In this document: positions 6,073 to 11,007 of the stretch, in pieces
Layout: each line of letters begins with the position of its first letter
Position numbering within the stretch: position 1 is the first letter of the stretch
Assembly (NCBI GenBank): GCA_964514225.1
Contig: CAZEPT010000022.1
Location: forward strand, 1-11,007
From: CAZEPT01 sp964514225
Lineage (GTDB): Bacteria > Patescibacteriota > Minisyncoccia > Phycocordibacterales > UBA9973
Length of the DNA: 11,007 nt
Direction of reading: 5' to 3'
Notes under the pieces: model-generated
What the model saw: only the letters and a program-made list of their open reading frames with translations
The model's database searches: none
Told to the model about the DNA's origin: nothing
Translations under genes and position numbers: made by a program

Positions 6073-6474
6073 TTAGTTGACTAACTCGTTGATTTTCTCA
6101 ACAAATTTTTCTGTGGGTTCGGTTTTTAGCATGTAAACACAGGTTTTTGGAAATCCAGCCTCCAAGAGATTTGTTTTTGGAACTACAGAGTTAATAAGTA
6201 CTTTTACTTTATTGCGATTTTTTTTGATGGTATTAAGTAAGAATAGCCCAACTCCACCAATTTCTGCATTTTGTATTGTTCTACTGTCATCTCTGAGTGC
6301 ATTGAGGCTCATGAGCGGTTCTATGATAATGAGGCTTATCTCATGGCAGTAGAGAATTGACCGTATCTCTTCTTCATCTTGCGCCCAGTGGACACTTAGT
6401 TTGGGTTGGTTGAGAATAGAGGATAAGTTCTTACCTATGCTCGGGTTTGGTTCAATAAGAAGTATTTTGTGCAT
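6073..6474 (-). CDS. Degenerate response-regulator receiver-like protein with Glu at the phosphoacceptor position
   Basis: This is a stand-alone receiver-like domain of 133 residues with no output domain. The N-terminus MHKILLIEPNPSIGKNLSSIL matches the first strand and helix of a receiver domain, but the usual acidic Asp pair is reduced to Glu8. The third strand LIIIEPLM puts Glu52 where the phosphorylated Asp should be. Ser96 in VLINS sits at the switch Thr/Ser position, and Lys117 in MLKTEP at the conserved Lys. A stretch of about 12 residues after Glu52 (NALRDDSRTIQN) lengthens the loop before GVGLFLLNTIKK. Glu can mimic a phosphorylated Asp, so the protein may be locked active or act only as a binding partner; this is inference. 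It is monocistronic, convergent with the 169-aa gene and divergent from the ABC exporter gene. The receiver fold is assigned from pattern only. Confidence 0.75.
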   Translation of the reverse strand: MHKILLIEPNPSIGKNLSSILNQPKLSVHWAQDEEEIRSILYCHEISLIIIEPLMSLNALRDDSRTIQNAEIGGVGLFLLNTIKKNRNKVKVLINSVVPKTNLLEAGFPKTCVYMLKTEPTEKFVEKINELVN

Positions 6475-6483
6475 GTTTTTAAC

Positions 6484-6517
6484 GTTTTAATAAAGAAATA
6501 ATTTTCTTTATTAAAAC
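6484..6517. repeat. Perfect palindrome with 15-bp arms on the receiver gene promoter
   Basis: GTTTTAATAAAGAAA (6484-6498) is the exact reverse complement of 6503-6517, with a four-base TAAT loop. It begins 9 bp upstream of the receiver gene ATG. The predicted -10 box and transcription start of that gene lie inside it. No T-tract follows on the plus strand, so it does not look like a terminator. An operator for a dimeric repressor, or a hairpin near the mRNA 5' end, are the simplest readings. Confidence 0.7.
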
Positions 6518-6538
6518 ATAATTTATAAAATAATGCAA
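6510..6538 (-). promoter_or_regulatory. Predicted promoter of the receiver-like gene
   Basis: On the minus strand TTGCAT (6538-6533) and TTTAAT (6515-6510) are 17 nt apart, and the -10 is preceded by TGt (6518-6516), so it is extended. Transcription should start near 6503, giving a leader of about 28 nt. The -10 lies wholly within the distal arm of the palindrome. Confidence 0.5.
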
Positions 6539-6565
6539 TAGCTCAATGAGAGCATGTAATTTTTG

Positions 6566-6574
6566 TGATATACT
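6566..6574 (+). promoter_or_regulatory. Extended -10 promoter of the ABC exporter gene
   Basis: TGaTATACT lies at 6566-6574, 9 nt before the ATG at 6584, so the mRNA should have only a few untranslated bases or none. No convincing -35 is present. It is about 50 bp from the palindrome. Confidence 0.55.
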
Positions 6575-6583
6575 ATACCCCCT

Positions 6584-8320
6584 ATGCAACTCCTCAAAAA
6601 ATACATATTTAGGTATAAACAGACGCTTATTTTGACACTTATCTTAGCGTCAATTAATCAAATTTTTTCGCTCCTCGATCCGTTTATTTTCCGTTTTATG
6701 ATTGATCGTTACGCATCTAATCCGACTGCGTATGGTTTACATGATTATATTTTGGGTGCAGGATTACTTCTCTTAGGTTCTGTTTCTGTTGCACTCGTCT
6801 CTCGAATTGCTAAAAATTTTCAAGATTATTATACAAATGTGATTGTCCAAAAGACAGGAACAGAATTATACACCGATGCACTTCGTCATGCGTTTTCTCT
6901 TCCATATAGTGTGTTTGAAGATGAGCGTTCTGGATCGCTCCTCGAAAAATTCAATAAAGCACGAACAGATTTAGAAAAATTTATTACGGCGAGTATCGGA
7001 ACTGTGTTTGTGATGCTTGTGGGGATGACGTTTGTACTGGTGTATACATTTATCGTCCATTGGTCTATTGGACTCACCTTTCTTTTAATTATCCCAGTCC
7101 TCGGTTCAATTACATTTCTTCTTGGGAAGAAAATAAAAATGATTCAGAAAAATATTGTGCGAGAAAGAAGTGAACTGACTGGTTCCGGTACTGAAACTAT
7201 TAGAAATGTTGAACTTGTTAAAAGTCTCGGTTTAGAAACTCAAGAGGTTAATCGTCTTGAGGAAACAAATAATAAAATTTTAGATTTAGAACTTTCAAAA
7301 GTAAAATTGGTTCGTATTCTAGCGTTTATTCAAGGAACTGCGATTAACATTCTTCGCACAGGACTTCTGTTGCTTATGGTGGTACTCATATATAAAGGTG
7401 ATCTTTCTGTGGGGCAATTATTTTCTATTATGATGTATTCATTTTATATTTTTAATCCATTATATGAACTTGGAACAGTCGCGACGACATATTATGAATC
7501 AAAAGGAAGTCTTGAAGCAGTGGATGATTTCTTGAAACAAACTGCTGAAGCCAAGGCGCTCAATCCAAAGAGAATAGAGAAAGTACAGCAGATCAGTTTT
7601 GATGATGTCTCATATGCGTATCAAGATCGCGATGTGGATGCAGTTTCGCAGATAACCCTTGATATCCCGCAAGGTAAGAAAGTTGCTTTTGTCGGTCCAT
7701 CAGGTTCAGGTAAATCGACTATCATTAAGTTACTCACAGGACTCTACGTGCCGAAGAAGGGAACACTCGCGCTCAATGATACATCGTACGTTGATTTGGA
7801 TCGAGATTATTTCAGACAGAAGATAGGATTGGTCCTTCAGGAGACTCAACTCTTTGCGGGTACGATTAAAGAAAATTTGTTGTTTGCCAATCCAGATGCG
7901 ACTGATGCTGACCTCCACGCTGCACTTCTTGAATCCCAAGCTGATTATTTAGTGACCCGAAACCCAGAAGGCCTCGATACAAAAATCGGCGAAGGGGGCA
8001 TTAAGCTCTCAGGCGGCGAGCGCCAGCGTCTCGCTATTGCTCGTGCCCTCATTAGAAAGCCCGAGATTCTCATCTTCGATGAAGCAACATCAGCACTCGA
8101 CTCAATTACTGAAAAACAAATTACTGATACGATAAAGACGCTTGGTGGGAAACAAGGCGTCACTCAAATTCTTGTGGCACACCGACTCTCAACGATTGCG
8201 CATGCTGACACGATCTATGTCCTCGAAAAGGGAAGTATCGTTGAATTCGGAAGCCACACTGAACTCCTAGAGAAAAAAGGACTCTATAGTGCGCTGTGGC
8301 GCGAACAGGTTGGAGTATAA
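6584..8320 (+). CDS. ABC exporter half-transporter (MsbA/LmrA-type, fused membrane and ATPase domains)
   Basis: The 578-residue protein has an N-terminal membrane domain with about six helices (roughly 14-36, 55-75, 138-158, 160-182, 253-275, 279-298) and a C-terminal ATPase domain from about 335. ATPase motifs are intact: Walker A GPSGSGKST (371-379), Q-loop Gln419, signature LSGGERQ (475-481), Walker B ILIFDE with catalytic Glu500, D-loop SALD (503-506) and H-loop His533. Such half-transporters work as dimers in the cytoplasmic membrane and export lipids, peptides or drugs. With all catalytic residues canonical and no partner half-transporter adjacent, a homodimer is likely. The substrate cannot be inferred. 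The ATG at 6584 is preferred because it follows the promoter directly and precedes the first helix by a normal elbow segment. A terminator follows the stop at once, so it is probably monocistronic. Confidence 0.95.
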   Translation: MQLLKKYIFRYKQTLILTLILASINQIFSLLDPFIFRFMIDRYASNPTAYGLHDYILGAGLLLLGSVSVALVSRIAKNFQDYYTNVIVQKTGTELYTDALRHAFSLPYSVFEDERSGSLLEKFNKARTDLEKFITASIGTVFVMLVGMTFVLVYTFIVHWSIGLTFLLIIPVLGSITFLLGKKIKMIQKNIVRERSELTGSGTETIRNVELVKSLGLETQEVNRLEETNNKILDLELSKVKLVRILAFIQGTAINILRTGLLLLMVVLIYKGDLSVGQLFSIMMYSFYIFNPLYELGTVATTYYESKGSLEAVDDFLKQTAEAKALNPKRIEKVQQISFDDVSYAYQDRDVDAVSQITLDIPQGKKVAFVGPSGSGKSTIIKLLTGLYVPKKGTLALNDTSYVDLDRDYFRQKIGLVLQETQLFAGTIKENLLFANPDATDADLHAALLESQADYLVTRNPEGLDTKIGEGGIKLSGGERQRLAIARALIRKPEILIFDEATSALDSITEKQITDTIKTLGGKQGVTQILVAHRLSTIAHADTIYVLEKGSIVEFGSHTELLEKKGLYSALWREQVGV

Positions 8321-8324
8321 GTTC

Positions 8325-8357
8325 AAAAAACCCCCTTCGGAAAGAGGGGGATTTTTT
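8325..8357 (+). terminator. Intrinsic terminator after the ABC exporter gene
   Basis: CCCCCT (8331-8336) pairs with AGGGGG (8345-8350), flanked by AAAAAA (8325-8330) and TTTTTT (8352-8357). The stem starts 10 nt after the stop codon. Its T-tract ends one base before the promoter of the next gene. Confidence 0.9.
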
Positions 8358-8358
8358 A

Positions 8359-8367
8359 TGTTATAAT
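8359..8367 (+). promoter_or_regulatory. Extended -10 promoter of the aminopeptidase gene, abutting the terminator
   Basis: TGtTATAAT (8359-8367) is a perfect extended -10, exactly 6 nt before the ATG at 8374, so a leaderless transcript is expected. The -35 region falls inside the terminator stem and shows no TTGACA-like hexamer. Confidence 0.65.
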
Positions 8368-8373
8368 CTTCTC

Positions 8374-10959
8374 ATGCCAAATAAGAAAAAGCCCATCCGA
8401 TTGTCGAAAGACGTAGTACCAGTCCACTATACAATAAAACTGTGTCCTGACCTCGAAGCCCATCTCTTCTCCGGAACAGAAACGATCGGTATTATCCTTA
8501 AAAAAGATACGAAAGAGATTACACTCCATGCTAAAGACATCGAGCTCTTTGACGTTTCAATTACTCAAGGGAAAGTTACTCTACAAGCAACCGATATAAC
8601 ATACGACGATGCACATGAATCAGCGACGCTTACATTCCCTCAAAAAATAACGACAGGCAAAGCAAAATTAACTATTTCTTTCCGTGGGATTTTAAATGAT
8701 AATATGCGAGGATTTTATAAATCACGCTATCATGTCGACGGTTCTGAGCGATTTATGGCGACAACCCAATTTGAAGCAAATGATGCCCGTCGTTGTATCC
8801 CATGTTTCGATGAGCCGGGAATGAAAGCAACATTCCAAGTATCTCTTGTTGTTCCAAATGAAAAAGAAGCTATTTCAAATATGTTGCCGACGAATATTGC
8901 TGAGCACAGCGCAGGATTTAAGATTGTCTCATTTGAAAAAACACCAATCATGTCGACATATCTCCTGGCATTTTTAGTGGGGGATTTTGAATACGTTGAA
9001 AAGACGACCAAGAAAGGCGTACGCGTGCGCATCATCACTACACCCGGGAAGAAAGAACAAGGACGCTTTGCGCTCGATGTGACACTCAAATGTCTCGAGT
9101 ACTATGAACAGTATTTTGATATTCCGTATCCATTAAATACGCTTGATATGATTGCGGTGCCTGATTTCGAGTCAGGTGCGATGGAAAACTGGGGAGCAAT
9201 TACGTACAGAGAAACCGCACTTTTGATCGATGATGAACACTCCTCGCTCTCCAATCGCCAGCGTGTTGCTATCGTTATTTGTCATGAGCTCGCTCATCAA
9301 TGGTTTGGAAACTTAGTGACGATGGAATGGTGGAATGACTTGTGGCTCAATGAAGGATTTGCATCGTATATGGAATATTTAGCCGTCGATCATATTTTTC
9401 CGAAGTGGAATATTTGGTCACAATTTCTTTTCTCAGATCACGATTATGCACTTCGGCTCGATGGAATGGTCTCGACTCATCCGATTGATGTGGCGGTCCA
9501 TGATCCAAACGATATCGGACAAATATTTGATGCGATTTCGTACTCAAAAGGCGCGTCAGTTATTCGCCAACTCGCTTCCTATATCGGTGACACGGCATTT
9601 CGTGACGGTCTGCGCTACTACTTAAAGAAACATAGTTACAAAAACACGAAAACAATCCATCTCTGGGAGGCATTTGAAAAAGTTTCGAAAAAGAAAGTGA
9701 GCAAGATGATGGATGTCTGGACTAAAAAACCCGGGTATCCACTCGTTTCTGTGAGTGAAAAAGATGATACGCTCGTGTTCACGCAGAAGCGATTTTTCCA
9801 AGGCAATACTCCTCCAAAAGATTCAACAGTTTGGCCTATTCCACTGTCTTTTATTTCAGATAGAGGGGATACAGAGCCGTACTTATTTGATACAAAAAAA
9901 ATGACACTCATTAATCCGGAAACTCGCTTCTGTAAACTCAATGCATCTGAGTCCGGATTTTTCCGTGTTGCATATAGTACTGAGATGCTTGGTCGTCTTG
10001 TTGATCCTATTTCATCGAGTGAGCTTGGTGAATCAGATCGTTATGGTATTATCCGTGATTTAGTTTCTCTCACTGAAACAGGGGAATACACGCTGACGGA
10101 CACGCTCTCTTTCGTGGAATGTTTTAAAGGTGAAAAGTCTTACAGTATTTGGAGCGAGATCGTTGTGCTCTTTGCTAAAGTCTACACACTCTTGAAAGAT
10201 ACTCCAGAGGAAGAAGCGTATAAAAAATATGTCTGTAATTTCATGGCAGATATTTTCGATCATGTTGGTTTTGTAAAAAAAGAGGGAGAAGATGAAAGTA
10301 AAACGCTTTTACGGTCTCTCGTTTTGAACACTCTAGTAAAATACGAAGACAAGAAAGTCCTGACTTGGGTTAAAAAACAAGCAACAGAAAAAAATATTGA
10401 TCCAAACATCCGTGGTGTTGTGTATTCCGGTATGGCTAAAATCGGAACGGAAGTCTACTACAAGCAACTCTTAAAAGCATACCTCGGAACTGACCAACAC
10501 CAAGAAAAGCTTCGAATTCTTTCAACACTTGGCTTGTTTGAATCTGAAAAATTGATACAGAAAAATCTTAAAATGCTCTTTAGTTTGGACGTCCGCAAGC
10601 AAGACAGTATCTATCTGTTTATGAGTGTGACGAGTTTTGATATCGGACGTGCAAGCGCATTTTCTTATATGAAAAACAATTGGGCAGAATTTAAAGACGT
10701 GTCTATCGCACGAAACATGTTTTCTAGTTTTGTGAAATCATTTGGCGGATTTAAAAAAGAAACTGATAAGAAGGCCGTTAAAGCATTCTTTGAGAAAAAG
10801 GGGACAGTCGGTATTGAACTCGCCCTCGCTCAAGCGCTTGAAAAAATAGAGCAGAATATCTCATGGATCGGAAAAAATAAAAAAGAAGCGCACCATTCCC
10901 ACATCCTTGTGAAATATCTAGTAGTCAGAGTCTTATCTAAGAGTATAATAAAAAAATGA
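8374..10959 (+). CDS. M1 family zinc aminopeptidase (PepN/ERAP-like)
   Basis: The enzyme removes N-terminal amino acids from peptides. Numbering from the ATG at 8374 (861 residues), the beta-saddle N-terminal domain is followed by GAMEN (268-272), which holds the substrate N-terminus. The zinc site is HELAH (His304, Glu305, His308) with Glu327 in WLNEGFA as third ligand, and Tyr390 in ISYSKGASV is the transition-state Tyr. A beta domain (about 455-535) and an ERAP1-type helical C-terminal domain (about 550-850) complete the long four-domain form seen in animal and archaeal-type M1 enzymes. There is no signal peptide, so it is probably cytoplasmic and works in peptide recycling. The in-frame GTG at 8296 lies upstream of both the terminator and the promoter and is rejected. 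The TGA stop overlaps the next ATG. C-terminal divergence is normal for the family. Confidence 0.96.
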   Translation: MPNKKKPIRLSKDVVPVHYTIKLCPDLEAHLFSGTETIGIILKKDTKEITLHAKDIELFDVSITQGKVTLQATDITYDDAHESATLTFPQKITTGKAKLTISFRGILNDNMRGFYKSRYHVDGSERFMATTQFEANDARRCIPCFDEPGMKATFQVSLVVPNEKEAISNMLPTNIAEHSAGFKIVSFEKTPIMSTYLLAFLVGDFEYVEKTTKKGVRVRIITTPGKKEQGRFALDVTLKCLEYYEQYFDIPYPLNTLDMIAVPDFESGAMENWGAITYRETALLIDDEHSSLSNRQRVAIVICHELAHQWFGNLVTMEWWNDLWLNEGFASYMEYLAVDHIFPKWNIWSQFLFSDHDYALRLDGMVSTHPIDVAVHDPNDIGQIFDAISYSKGASVIRQLASYIGDTAFRDGLRYYLKKHSYKNTKTIHLWEAFEKVSKKKVSKMMDVWTKKPGYPLVSVSEKDDTLVFTQKRFFQGNTPPKDSTVWPIPLSFISDRGDTEPYLFDTKKMTLINPETRFCKLNASESGFFRVAYSTEMLGRLVDPISSSELGESDRYGIIRDLVSLTETGEYTLTDTLSFVECFKGEKSYSIWSEIVVLFAKVYTLLKDTPEEEAYKKYVCNFMADIFDHVGFVKKEGEDESKTLLRSLVLNTLVKYEDKKVLTWVKKQATEKNIDPNIRGVVYSGMAKIGTEVYYKQLLKAYLGTDQHQEKLRILSTLGLFESEKLIQKNLKMLFSLDVRKQDSIYLFMSVTSFDIGRASAFSYMKNNWAEFKDVSIARNMFSSFVKSFGGFKKETDKKAVKAFFEKKGTVGIELALAQALEKIEQNISWIGKNKKEAHHSHILVKYLVVRVLSKSIIKK
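10944..10949 (+). promoter_or_regulatory. -10 hexamer TATAAT inside the aminopeptidase 3' end
   Basis: A perfect TATAAT ends exactly 6 nt before the ATG at 10956. The TGn element is missing and no -35 is clear. The spacing matches the other start-proximal -10 boxes in the window. Confidence 0.4.
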
Positions 10960-11007
10960 TCAGACAACTGTTTCTTGTTTCTTTTTATATTTTTTGGGCC
11001 TCAAGTT
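10956..11007 (+). CDS. N-terminus of a truncated gene with a hydrophobic leader
   Basis: The ATG overlaps the aminopeptidase stop in an ATGA arrangement, and the frame stays open to the window end (17 codons). The translation is MIRQLFLVSFYIFWASS, a short basic start followed by a hydrophobic run, resembling a signal peptide or first membrane helix. Support comes from the ATGA overlap and from a TATAAT 6 nt upstream. No family can be named, and the open frame is too short to be certain that it is a gene. Confidence 0.5.
   Translation, partial: MIRQLFLVSFYIFWASS

Noticed and set aside
6541..6553. Small inverted repeat GCTC/GAGC between the divergent promoters
   Set aside because: The arms are only 4 bp, which is expected by chance; it is not strong enough to call an operator.
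8296..8373. GTG start extending the aminopeptidase by 26 residues
   Set aside because: The extension would be translated across the exporter terminator and the aminopeptidase's own promoter.
1..11007. Search for tRNA, rRNA, CRISPR arrays, insertion sequences and a defence system
   Set aside because: No cloverleaf, spaced repeat array, transposase, terminal inverted repeat or defence-gene cassette was visible on either strand.

Overview
The window reads as a stretch of chromosome from a small-genome, moderately A+T-rich bacterium. The compact layout, promoters set directly against start codons, near absence of Shine-Dalgarno sequences and style of the proteins suggest a member of the Patescibacteria (Candidate Phyla Radiation), perhaps Parcubacteria-like. 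That placement is inference; no rRNA or marker set is present. TGA appears to be a normal stop (the M1 aminopeptidase ends on it), so the TGA=Gly code of Gracilibacteria/SR1 is unlikely.

Layout: (1) 1-115, minus strand: N-terminus of DNA polymerase III alpha (dnaE), divergent from (2) 273-863, rnhB (RNase HII). (3) A strong promoter at 882-911 and a ~105-nt, possibly structured leader precede an unrecognised eight-helix membrane protein (1022-2275), closed by an intrinsic terminator. (4) 2365-6015: four tightly packed plus-strand genes: malic enzyme, HI0933-like flavoprotein (14-nt overlap), AlkD-type DNA glycosylase, and a conserved protein of unknown function. (5) A two-tier hairpin at 6016-6060 separates this group from a convergent minus-strand receiver-like gene (6073-6474) whose phosphoacceptor position holds Glu. 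(6) A 109-nt divergent intergenic region carries a perfect 15-bp-arm palindrome lying on the receiver gene's promoter. (7) 6584-8320: ABC exporter half-transporter, then a terminator butted against the promoter of (8) 8374-10959, a large M1 zinc aminopeptidase, whose stop overlaps the start of (9) a truncated gene with a hydrophobic N-terminus (10956 to the end).

The genes are mostly independent housekeeping functions: replication and genome maintenance (dnaE, rnhB, alkD), carbon and redox metabolism (malic enzyme, flavoprotein), export and peptide turnover. No mobile element, CRISPR array, tRNA or rRNA was seen, and no gene-free stretch exceeds 300 bases (the longest are 116-272 and 864-1021).

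The most notable pattern is regulatory. Seven start codons have a -10 hexamer ending only 6-10 nt upstream, five of them with the extended TGn element, implying leaderless or nearly leaderless transcripts as the default here. No defence or otherwise exotic multi-gene system is visible. The best leads for something undescribed are the leader RNA plus membrane protein, the palindrome plus degenerate receiver, and the 169-aa protein next to alkD.
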